This document shows, piece by piece, positions 1-5,677 of a stretch of 5,945 nt of DNA; position 1 is the first letter of the stretch, and each line of letters begins with the position of its first letter. Made by a program: the position numbers and the translations under genes. Below the pieces are notes generated by a model. That model did not search any database and was not told the DNA's origin. It saw only the letters and a program-made list of their open reading frames with translations. The stretch covers positions 1-5,945 of the forward strand of contig JADFOC010000190.1 of the NCBI GenBank assembly GCA_022563075.1, written 5' to 3'. The stretch comes from Pseudomonadota bacterium (GTDB lineage: Bacteria > Pseudomonadota > Gammaproteobacteria > Pseudomonadales > Pseudohongiellaceae).

Positions 1-970
1 TAGTCGCTCCATTTGCCAGTGGCCCATACACTATATAAGAGTGACCCGTTACCCAGCCCACGTCGGCCGTACACCAATAGATATCACCTTCGTGATGATC
101 AAATACATACTTATGTGTGATACTTGCCCCGAGTAGGTAGCCAGCCGTCGTGTGCATAACCCCCTTAGGCTTACCAGTGGAGCCGGATGTATATAATATG
201 AACAGAGGATCTTCAGCATCCATTAGTTCGGGCGGACATTCCTCGCTCGCCGCTTCCGTGATTTTGAGGTAACAGACATCGCGTTCGTCAAACCAGGGTA
301 CATCCGCGTTAGTTCGCCTCACTACAAACACAGTATGAACATTCGGGCACTGCTCTAGCGCAGCATCGACGTTGGCCTTTAGTGGAACAATGCGACCACC
401 TCTGACTCCCTGATCGGCTGTTATTACCGTTTGACAGTCTGCATCCAGAATTCGATCTTTCAGTGACTCGGGCGAGAAGCCACCGAATACAACCGAATGG
501 ATCGCCCCGATTCGCGCGCAAGCCAGCATCGCATAAGCGGCCTCGGGTATCATCGGCATGTAGATGCAAACCCGATCTCCCTTGCTCACACCTCGGGCCT
601 TTAAGGCGTTGGCCAATTTACAAACGTGCTGGTGCAATTCACGGTAAGTGATTTTCTTGTCATCGGTCGGTTCATCGCCTTCCCAGATAATCGCAGTTTG
701 TTCCCCTCTGCGCTCCAAGTGTCTATCGATACAATTGAAGGCAACGTTAAGTTTCGCGCCACTGAACCATTTTGCTTCGGCTTTGTTAAAATCGCTGCTA
801 ACTACGGATTTCCAAGGTTCGTGCCAGTGGATTAATTCACCCGCTTGCTCGGCCCAAAACTCTTCGGGAGATTCAATAGATTGATTGTAGAGTTCTTGAT
901 AAGTCGCTTGGTCTAGATGGCTATATTTTGCAGCAGAAGCGCTAACTGGATATATCTTTTCTTCAGACAT
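1..970 (-). CDS. acs: Acetyl-CoA synthetase, N-terminal half (cut by window edge)
   Basis: AMP-forming acetyl-CoA synthetase activates acetate to acetyl-CoA through an acetyl-adenylate in the cytoplasm. I translated 323 codons from the ATG at 970-968; the C-terminal half, with the catalytic lysine usually near residue 609, lies beyond position 1. The start begins [15 protein letters not shown] and has a good ribosome binding site (ACAGGAACTAGAA before ATG). Visible family marks are [16 protein letters not shown] near residue 30, the P-loop-like adenylate motif [10 protein letters not shown] at about residues 261-270, and [14 protein letters not shown] near residues 299-312, which includes the acyl-pocket Trp-Val-Thr known from Salmonella Acs. 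These positions lie within about three residues of the enterobacterial enzymes (about 650 aa). The gene is 179 nt downstream of panC and probably has its own promoter. Family assignment is very secure; the exact paralogue (acsA or acsB type) is not determined. Confidence 0.96.
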   Translation of the reverse strand, partial: MSEEKIYPVSASAAKYSHLDQATYQELYNQSIESPEEFWAEQAGELIHWHEPWKSVVSSDFNKAEAKWFSGAKLNVAFNCIDRHLERRGEQTAIIWEGDEPTDDKKITYRELHQHVCKLANALKARGVSKGDRVCIYMPMIPEAAYAMLACARIGAIHSVVFGGFSPESLKDRILDADCQTVITADQGVRGGRIVPLKANVDAALEQCPNVHTVFVVRRTNADVPWFDERDVCYLKITEAASEECPPELMDAEDPLFILYTSGSTGKPKGVMHTTAGYLLGASITHKYVFDHHEGDIYWCTADVGWVTGHSYIVYGPLANGAT

Positions 971-1062
971 TTCTAGTTCCTGTGTTAAAACTTAGAATGC
1001 TTACATACCGATTTTTACTGCGCTGAGTAAATGGCCTAACGATGGCAAGAAATGGGCTGATC

Positions 1063-1091
1063 AGTATGCCTCAAAGCGCTTGGGTACTCAA
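1063..1091 (-). promoter_or_regulatory. Candidate sigma-70 promoter for acs
   Basis: In the 179-nt gap between panC and acs, the minus strand carries TTGAGT (1091-1086), a 17-nt spacer and CATACT (1068-1063). Each hexamer matches the consensus at four of six positions with ideal spacing. Transcription would start near 1056, giving a leader of about 86 nt before the acs ATG. No clear intrinsic terminator for panC is visible in this gap, so read-through from panC is also possible. This is a pattern match only. Confidence 0.35.
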
Positions 1092-1149
1092 CCAGGAGCG
1101 ATGTACCAGACTTAAGCGGGAAGTATCGATCAGCGGAAAAATTGTTCAG

Positions 1150-1998
1150 CTAAAGTTCGAAGCGTACATTGTCTATGAGGCGGCTTGGCCCGACATCGGC
1201 AGCTACCAATATCACTATTTTTCGATCGAGTTTAGATGCAGGCTGTAAGTCTTCGGCGTTGCAGATTGAATAGTAGTCGGGTCTGACGCCCGCGTGAGCT
1301 AGTCGATCGATGGCTGCTTGTTCTAGCTCAACAAATTTTTGATCACCGTGCTGAATTTCCTCGGCCGTATCGAGCAGGCATTGATAAAGAAGAGCGGCAC
1401 TGATTTTTTGTTCGGTGTTCAAATAGTTGTTGCGTGAGCTAAGCGCGAGGCCGCTATCATCTCGTTGAATCTCGACACCTGTGATTTCTATATCGAGCGC
1501 CAAATCAATAATCAGTTTTTTAATGATTAGAAATTGCTGATAATCCTTCAGTCCAAAGAATGCCACATCAGGGCGTACGATATTAAACAGCTTAATAACG
1601 ATAGTTGCCACGCCGTCGAAGTGTCCCGGGCGGCTGCGACCACAGAAAATTTCTGAAAGTCTTGGTACACGCACGAAGGTTTGATCTTTCAGATCTGAGC
1701 CATAAATTTCGATCACTGAGGGTGCAAACAGGCAGTCGCAGCCCTCCGCAGTTAGTTTTTGTATATCGCTATCCAGGGTGCGGGGGTAGGCATCCAGGTC
1801 TTCGTGGGCACCAAACTGCAGTGGGTTGACGAAAATTGTACATACCACATAGTCAGTTTTCGCCTTTGCTGCTTTTATCAGTTCAATATGACCAGCATGC
1901 AGATTTCCCATGGTAGGGACCAGACCGATAGACTTGCTCATAGATTGGATATTATTTAACTGAACGCGAAGTTTAGACTTTTCGGTGTAGGTATTCAT
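1150..1998 (-). CDS. panC: Pantothenate synthetase (pantoate-beta-alanine ligase)
   Basis: PanC condenses pantoate with beta-alanine using ATP, giving pantothenate, AMP and pyrophosphate; it is the last step of vitamin B5 synthesis and acts in the cytoplasm. The 282-aa product has the family's usual length. It shows the HIGH-like nucleotide-binding motif LVPTMGNLHAGH, with His34 and His37 at the same positions as I recall for E. coli PanC, which supports the chosen ATG. Further marks are FVNPLQF, SRPGHFDGVATIV, the FGLKDYQQF segment, the KMSKS-equivalent LALSSRN and the C-terminal SRLIDN. A small oddity is DSGLA where most homologues read ADGLA or KDGLA. panB ends 18 nt upstream. The nearest Shine-Dalgarno-like AAGGA overlaps the panB stop and sits about 15 nt from the ATG, so translational coupling to panB is likely. 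panD, which supplies beta-alanine, is not next to it. Confidence 0.97.
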   Translation of the reverse strand: MNTYTEKSKLRVQLNNIQSMSKSIGLVPTMGNLHAGHIELIKAAKAKTDYVVCTIFVNPLQFGAHEDLDAYPRTLDSDIQKLTAEGCDCLFAPSVIEIYGSDLKDQTFVRVPRLSEIFCGRSRPGHFDGVATIVIKLFNIVRPDVAFFGLKDYQQFLIIKKLIIDLALDIEITGVEIQRDDSGLALSSRNNYLNTEQKISAALLYQCLLDTAEEIQHGDQKFVELEQAAIDRLAHAGVRPDYYSICNAEDLQPASKLDRKIVILVAADVGPSRLIDNVRFEL

Positions 1999-2016
1999 GA
2001 ATTGATCAGGGGTTCC

Positions 2017-2829
2017 TTAATCAAAACAATGTTCTTCAGCTGGGAAAGTTCGCTCTTTAACTGCCTTGACGTAAGATTCAATAGCGCCAGGTATTCCATT
2101 TTTTGAATCGACTAAGAAGTTTTTTACAAATTTTGGGGTGATGGGCGAAACTCCGAGCACATCATGCAACACCATGATTTGTGCCGTTGTATCGGGTCCG
2201 GCACCAATTCCAATTACTGGAATTTGCAGGCCTTCGGTAACAGTTTTAGCCAGGATTTTGGGTACACATTCTAATAACAGGACACTGGCTCCAGCTTCCT
2301 GTAGCAGTTGTGCCTCTTCGACTATGGATTGGGCCTGTTCCGGGTCACGACCCTGTACATGGAATCCGCCGATCCGATTGACTGATTGCGGCGTCAAACC
2401 CATATGAGCGCACACCGGAATGCCGCGTTCTGCCAACAGTCGTGTGGTATTTGCTATCCAGGCACCGCCTTCCAACTTTACTATGTTGGCGCCAGCTCGC
2501 ATTAGTGCAGCGGCATTTTCGAGGGTTTGTGATTCCGAGGCGTAGCTCATAAATGGCAGATCAGCCATTAGCAAGGCGCCGCGATTGCCCCGCTTGACAC
2601 ACTGCATATGATAGATCATGTCATTCATAGTAACTGGTAGAGTACTATCGTGACCTTGCAATACCATCCCCAACGAATCACCAACTAACAGCACTTCTAC
2701 GCCTGCCTCGCACAATATTGATGCGAAACAAGCATCATAAGCGGTGAGGCACGCAAATTTTTCACCTCGTTGCTTAATGTTGAGGAGTGTCGTGAGAGTA
2801 ACGTTGGAGCTAATTTTTTGTGTACTCAT
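2017..2829 (-). CDS. panB: 3-methyl-2-oxobutanoate hydroxymethyltransferase
   Basis: PanB (ketopantoate hydroxymethyltransferase) transfers a hydroxymethyl group from 5,10-methylene-tetrahydrofolate to 2-oxoisovalerate, the committed step of pantothenate synthesis. The 270-aa protein is a TIM-barrel enzyme of normal length. Metal ligands are visible as Asp51 (LLVGDSLGM), Asp90 ([11 protein letters not shown]) and Glu120 (IVKLEGG), and the catalytic Glu187 lies in LLLECVP. Each is offset by exactly six residues from the E. coli positions as I recall them, which fixes the reading frame and N-terminus. Lys118 and His142 are also kept. The start ATG is preceded only by a weak A-rich site (AATAAGAAATCGCAAC), discussed separately. 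panC follows after 18 nt, and a 115-nt gap separates panB from the kinase gene upstream. I could not find a convincing promoter in that gap, so panBC may be read from the upstream pcnB transcript. Confidence 0.97.
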   Translation of the reverse strand: MSTQKISSNVTLTTLLNIKQRGEKFACLTAYDACFASILCEAGVEVLLVGDSLGMVLQGHDSTLPVTMNDMIYHMQCVKRGNRGALLMADLPFMSYASESQTLENAAALMRAGANIVKLEGGAWIANTTRLLAERGIPVCAHMGLTPQSVNRIGGFHVQGRDPEQAQSIVEEAQLLQEAGASVLLLECVPKILAKTVTEGLQIPVIGIGAGPDTTAQIMVLHDVLGVSPITPKFVKNFLVDSKNGIPGAIESYVKAVKERTFPAEEHCFD

Positions 2830-2837
2830 GTTGCGAT

Positions 2838-2845
2838 TTCTTATT
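2838..2845 (-). promoter_or_regulatory. Possible Hfq/Crc A-rich motif over the panB ribosome binding site
   Basis: The minus strand reads AATAAGAA at positions -16 to -9 relative to the panB ATG. This fits AANAANAA, the Pseudomonas Crc/Hfq target pattern, and occupies the only place a Shine-Dalgarno sequence could be. It may be just an A-rich weak ribosome site. I list it because a decoy RNA rich in the same motif is encoded in this window. Confidence 0.25.
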
Positions 2846-2944
2846 GCATGCAGTCCAAATTATTGCTGTGAAGCTGATATTCGTGATTGTTAATGCTGTA
2901 TTTAAATTGAGTGAGAGCACAATTCTTGAAGTATCAGTGATCTT

Positions 2945-3613
2945 CTAAAGTAGTGATTGTCGTGGGTTGAAGTAATGAGTGCCAGTAGGTACGGACAGAA
3001 TATAATCCACCAGCTGTTGATAGTCATCATCATTTGATACCAAATCGATTTCGGCACTATTTACGATGAGTAGGGAACTCTTGTCAAAGTAGTGGAAAAA
3101 CTCGGTGTAAGCGCTATTCAAATTTTCCAAGTAACTTAGTTGGATAAGCTGTTCAGCCTCAATGCCTCGTTTTTGAATGCGGTCCAAGAGTACATTGGTA
3201 GGAGCCTGTAGATAGATTACCAGATCTGGCGTGGGCGCATCTATGGTTAAGTGTCGATAAACATTGAGATATAAATCATATTCATCTGTATCCAGATTTT
3301 GCTGAGCGAATAACTGATCTTTGTCAATCAGGAAATCTGCTATTCGTAGCGGTGCGAACATGTCATCTTGTCTAAGTTCCTGAATTTGTTGGCTGCGCTG
3401 AAACAGAAAAAACAGCTGTGTAGACAAGGCATGCTGTCGGGGATTCTGATAAAAGCGCTCGAGAAAAGGATTGGCATCGCTATGCTCCAGTACCACCTGG
3501 TAATTGAAGGTATCCGCAAGCCGCTTAGCCAAGCTGGTTTTACCTACACCGATAGGGCCTTCTATGGCTATGAAGCGTGGTAATACTTTAGCGAAGCCAG
3601 TTGCTTGCGTCAC
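2945..3613 (-). CDS. Deoxynucleoside kinase family protein (dGK/dAK-like)
   Basis: This is a deoxynucleoside kinase of the thymidine kinase-2/dGK superfamily. It would phosphorylate a deoxynucleoside (often dA or dG in bacterial members) with ATP or another NTP, for dNTP salvage. The 222-aa product carries the P-loop GPIGVGKT at residues 19-26, EHSDANPFLERFY near residues 43-55 with the glutamate-containing substrate segment, an arginine-bearing FLFQRSQQIQEL helix, IADFLIDKD in place of the DRS-type catalytic motif region, and a LID-like DRIQKRGIEAE near residues 144-154. Translation starts at GTG (3613-3611). This overlaps the pcnB stop as GTGA, and AAAAGG lies 9 nt upstream, so the two genes are translationally coupled. 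In Pseudomonas the gene at this place is folK; some other Gammaproteobacteria have a kinase here as well. Substrate preference cannot be read from sequence alone, so I give no symbol. Confidence 0.9.
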   Translation of the reverse strand: MTQATGFAKVLPRFIAIEGPIGVGKTSLAKRLADTFNYQVVLEHSDANPFLERFYQNPRQHALSTQLFFLFQRSQQIQELRQDDMFAPLRIADFLIDKDQLFAQQNLDTDEYDLYLNVYRHLTIDAPTPDLVIYLQAPTNVLLDRIQKRGIEAEQLIQLSYLENLNSAYTEFFHYFDKSSLLIVNSAEIDLVSNDDDYQQLVDYILSVPTGTHYFNPRQSLL

Positions 3614-4968
3614 TCGGTGGTGCCTTTTGATTTGCGTTTACTACGACGCCTGCGGCGCGTTCTTGGCCTTGCCAGGGCGGTAATCAATTCCGTTCGGCGT
3701 TTTGTATCACTGTTTTGGAAGTCCGTCCACCACTGACCCAATGCGTCGAGGTTTTCTCCAGATTCTTCACGTAGCAATAGAAAATCGTAAGCTGCGCGAA
3801 ATCGCGGGTGATTGAATGCGCTCTCGATGCTGCGGCGGTTGCGCTTCTCAAAACGAAGCTGTAATTCCCAAATTTCTCGGGTGGCAGCGGTAAATCGCTT
3901 CGGTACTGCTGTGTACTTCAGCTGTGCAACTATGACTTGGTTCGCGACTTGTTGAAATAGTTGGTACGGACTGTCTAGCGAAGCTGATTCTCTTGCGATT
4001 CCTTGTCGTAGCACCGGCCAAAGTAACGCAGCAAAGAGAAAAGCAGGAGTAACCGATTTCCCCTCTGCTAATCGGAGATCTGTGTTGCGCAAGGCTAGGT
4101 CAACGAGCTTGCAAGCCGCTTCCTCAGTCTTCTCAAGCGCTTCTAAGGTGGGAGCAAATAGATATTGTCCAAGTTTGTATTCTCGTAGCAGCGCAAAAGT
4201 TCTTACCGCATACCCACCCGTGAGTAGTTTGAGAGTCTCGTCAAATAGTCGTGCTGGAGATATCGACTCGAGTAAGTGAGCAAGTTCTTTAATGGGTCGT
4301 CCGGTATTGTCCTCGATCGAAAAATCCAGCTTGGCCGAAAATCGCAGCGCTCGTAACATCCGTACCGGATCTTCCTTGTAGCGTTCCGCAGGATCGCCGA
4401 TCATTCGGATTTGCCGAGTCCGTAAGTCTTCCATGCCGGTGCAAAAGTCGAGCACCTGAAAATTATTGGTCGTGTAATAGAGTGCATTTACGGTGAAATC
4501 ACGGCGCAGGGCATCTTCATCGATGTCTCCATACACATTGTCTCGCAAAATCATACCTGCACTGGAATGGGCCGAATCTAGTCCTTGAATCTGTCTTCTG
4601 GAGACGCTGTCATCGATCTGATTCTGTGCGCCATGATGGGCGCGAAAAGTTGTGACTTCAATTATTTCCCGGCCAAACCGGATGTGCACTATCTTGAAAC
4701 GACGTCCGATGATTCGCGAGTTACGGAACAGTCTTTTAAGCTCATCCGGTGTGGCGTTGGTGGCAATGTCGAAATCTTTTGGTTTATTACCCAACAGCAA
4801 ATCACGTACGCCGCCGCCTACCAGGTAGGCATAGAACCCCTCATTACCCAGTTTATACAAAACCTTAAGAGCGCTCGGTGAGATTTGTTTGCGAGAGATT
4901 GGATGCTGGTCACGCTCAATTAATGTGGCTTTTTCAACACCAGCCAAACTTCTTCGTTCAATCATCAT
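3610..4968 (-). CDS. pcnB: Poly(A) polymerase I
   Basis: PcnB adds poly(A) tails to RNA 3' ends and so promotes RNA decay. It is a class II nucleotidyltransferase related to CCA-adding enzymes. From the ATG at 4968 the protein is 452 aa. Head-domain marks are YLVGGGVRDLLLG (from about residue 48) and KDFDIATNATPDEL, with Asp65 and Asp67 as metal ligands. RRDFTVNALYY near residues 155-165 carries a third acidic residue, and EDPVRMLRALRF lies at residues 199-210. The C-terminus is strongly basic (RPRTRRRRRSKRKSK). The tail, the length and the place next to cbrB favour poly(A) polymerase over tRNA nucleotidyltransferase. The start is uncertain: tandem ATGs lie at 4968 and 4965, an in-frame TTG lies at 5010 (466 aa), and none has a clear Shine-Dalgarno sequence; E. 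coli pcnB is known to use UUG. The gene ends inside the kinase start (GTGA overlap). Confidence 0.95.
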   Translation of the reverse strand: MMIERRSLAGVEKATLIERDQHPISRKQISPSALKVLYKLGNEGFYAYLVGGGVRDLLLGNKPKDFDIATNATPDELKRLFRNSRIIGRRFKIVHIRFGREIIEVTTFRAHHGAQNQIDDSVSRRQIQGLDSAHSSAGMILRDNVYGDIDEDALRRDFTVNALYYTTNNFQVLDFCTGMEDLRTRQIRMIGDPAERYKEDPVRMLRALRFSAKLDFSIEDNTGRPIKELAHLLESISPARLFDETLKLLTGGYAVRTFALLREYKLGQYLFAPTLEALEKTEEAACKLVDLALRNTDLRLAEGKSVTPAFLFAALLWPVLRQGIARESASLDSPYQLFQQVANQVIVAQLKYTAVPKRFTAATREIWELQLRFEKRNRRSIESAFNHPRFRAAYDFLLLREESGENLDALGQWWTDFQNSDTKRRTELITALARPRTRRRRRSKRKSKGTTE

Positions 4969-5010
4969 AAAGCAGTTCGTTGCACTGGAATTTGAGAGGC
5001 AAAGATCCAA

Positions 5011-5160
5011 CGTTGCAGCAAATCAATTATCGAATAGCACACTATTTAATTTCTTTTTTATCAGCACAGAATAGTCAAGACAACGACAGTTGGAACGGCA
5101 TAATACACCGATGCAATGAAAATTAAAGGCTGGTTGGATTTGAAGCTGCAGCGGGGAATA
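5011..5160 (-). other. pcnB leader region, no gene seen
   Basis: This stretch separates the hairpin ending the RNA locus from pcnB. I see no open frame with a plausible start here. Two weak sigma-70-like possibilities exist on the minus strand: TTGTCT, 17 nt, then TAAAAA (from about 5085), and a TATTAT at 5105-5100 without a good -35. Neither is convincing. The A-rich run AAAAAAGAAA near 5060-5051 would sit in the leader. pcnB may use a promoter here or read-through from the RNA locus. Confidence 0.4.
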
Positions 5161-5164
5161 TATT

Positions 5165-5185
5165 GGGGGGTGAAATCCACCCCCC
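5165..5185 (-). terminator. GC-rich hairpin ending the CrcZ-like RNA
   Basis: An 8-bp perfect stem, GGGGGGTG with CACCCCCC, closes a 5-nt loop (GATTT on the minus strand). It follows the last A-rich cluster by about 10 nt. The 3' flank is AATATATT rather than a clean U-run, so termination may be partial, leaving read-through into pcnB. It could also act as a 3' stability cap or processing barrier. Confidence 0.6.
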
Positions 5186-5193
5186 CGAGGAAG

Positions 5194-5430
5194 TTAATAG
5201 TTATTATTATTGCTATTGTTTATTTGCCTATTGTTTTTATTAAACTGTGAGCCATAAATGGCACCACATAAGCAATAGGTGGTATATCTGCGGCACGGTG
5301 ACAAGTCTGTCACTGATTGGCCACAAACCCGACCTTATTATTATTGAACGCACTAACCTTAGTTGTATAACTCAGTAATGCTATTTTTGTTTTTATTTAG
5401 GCTTATTATTATAATTTATTATTATTATTA
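5194..5430 (-). repeat. Five A-rich AAU/ANR triplet clusters
   Basis: On the minus strand the clusters are, in transcript order: a run of AAU triplets interrupted once (5430-5403); AAATAAAAACAAAAAT (5398-5383); CAATAATAATAA (5346-5335); AATAAAAACAATA within 5243-5230; and a long one containing AAACAATAGCAATAATAATAA's triplet run (5225-5194). Triplets of the A-R-N form are what the distal face of Hfq binds. The last two clusters share an imperfect direct repeat built on AACAATAG. The triplets are dispersed and separated by hairpins, so this does not look like a simple microsatellite. Confidence 0.75.
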
Positions 5431-5440
5431 ATGTATATAG

Positions 5441-5456
5441 TGCATTTATTGTGCCA
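5441..5456 (-). promoter_or_regulatory. Sigma-54 (-24/-12) promoter of the CrcZ-like RNA
   Basis: The minus strand reads TGGCACAATAAATGCA. The GG at 5455-5454 and GC at 5443-5442 are separated by 10 nt, exactly as in the sigma-54 consensus TGGCAC-N5-TTGCW; only one -12 base departs from it (A for T). The start point would be near 5430, placing the first A-rich cluster at the 5' end of the RNA. A sigma-54 activator, CbrB, is encoded just upstream. Confidence 0.82.
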
Positions 5457-5475
5457 ATACTTGAATTGTTATATT

Positions 5476-5488
5476 TATCAAATAGTTA
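5476..5488 (+). promoter_or_regulatory. IHF binding site between enhancer and sigma-54 promoter
   Basis: TATCAAATAGTTA matches the IHF core WATCAANNNNTTR at every defined position. It lies at about -46 to -58 from the predicted start, between the promoter and the upstream half-sites, in AT-rich DNA. This is the usual place for IHF to bend DNA so that an enhancer-bound activator touches sigma-54 polymerase. Confidence 0.55.
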
Positions 5489-5508
5489 ATTTTCCCTAGA
5501 CTAGTCTT

Positions 5509-5576
5509 TGCTACCTTGACAGCTCTTATTTGTTACAATAATGCACTAATATTTGAGTAGAATGGTAGCGGTAACA
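5509..5576. promoter_or_regulatory. Candidate CbrB upstream activating sequence
   Basis: TGTTAC at 5531-5536 and its exact inverse GTAACA at 5571-5576 flank 34 nt. A related TGCTAC lies at 5509-5514, and GTAGCG at 5565-5570 abuts GTAACA. From memory, Pseudomonas CbrB sites at crcZ are built from TGTTAC/GTAACA half-sites, although with a shorter separation. The array lies about 80-146 nt upstream of the predicted start, a normal enhancer distance. Confidence 0.5.
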
Positions 5577-5603
5577 AAAACCAGCGGCGATCACAGTGAC
5601 GCC
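5576..5603 (-). terminator. Candidate intrinsic terminator of cbrB
   Basis: On the minus strand GGCG-TCA-CTG-TGA-T-CGCC can fold into a seven-pair stem with one bulged base, followed after GCTGG by TTTTT. It lies about 75 nt after the cbrB stop and just before the half-site array. The 5-nt gap before the U-run and the bulge make it a moderate candidate. Confidence 0.4.
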
Positions 5604-5677
5604 AAAAAGTCGTATAAACAATCGCTTTGCGGGTCTTTAATCGAAGAATAATTGATAGAAGAGCTATGCATGAGTGA

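Larger units (their letters stand above)
5160..5430 (-). ncRNA. crcZ-like: CrcZ-like Hfq/Crc decoy RNA
   Basis: I infer a regulatory RNA of about 270 nt starting near 5430, 12 nt past a sigma-54 -12 element, and ending after the hairpin at 5165-5185. It lies between cbrB and pcnB, the exact place of crcZ in Pseudomonas, where CbrB and sigma-54 drive a small RNA that sequesters Hfq and Crc. The transcript has five A-rich clusters (5430-5403, 5398-5383, 5346-5335, 5243-5230, 5225-5194) made of AAU/ANR triplets that fit AANAANAA, separated by a structured core. In the core, GUGACA-GACU-UGUCAC (5313-5298), ACCAC/GUGGU (5283-5263) and GCCAU-UU-AUGGC (5262-5251) can form hairpins. Differences from Pseudomonas CrcZ: it is shorter (about 270 versus about 400 nt), and the motifs use U where CrcZ mostly has C. 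No credible peptide is encoded. Expression and Hfq binding are inferred, not seen. Confidence 0.8.

Noticed and set aside
1056..1134. Inverted GCTGATC/GATCAGC pair upstream of acs
   Set aside because: Seven-base arms about 65 nt apart are easily expected by chance and match no site I recognise.
1042..1248. Plus-strand 68-codon open frame between acs and panC
   Set aside because: It overlaps the end of panC, has no family resemblance and opposes the direction of all genes here.
2830..2944. Separate promoter for panBC
   Set aside because: No -35/-10 pair with acceptable matches and spacing was found in this 115-nt gap.
5245..5271. Nine-codon minus-strand frame starting ATGTGGTGCC inside the RNA
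   Set aside because: No ribosome binding site, and the bases are explained by the ACCAC/GUGGU and GCCAU/AUGGC hairpins.
5194..5430. CRISPR array or simple AAT microsatellite
   Set aside because: No repeat units of 20-40 nt with spacers; the triplets are dispersed in five clusters with structured DNA between them.
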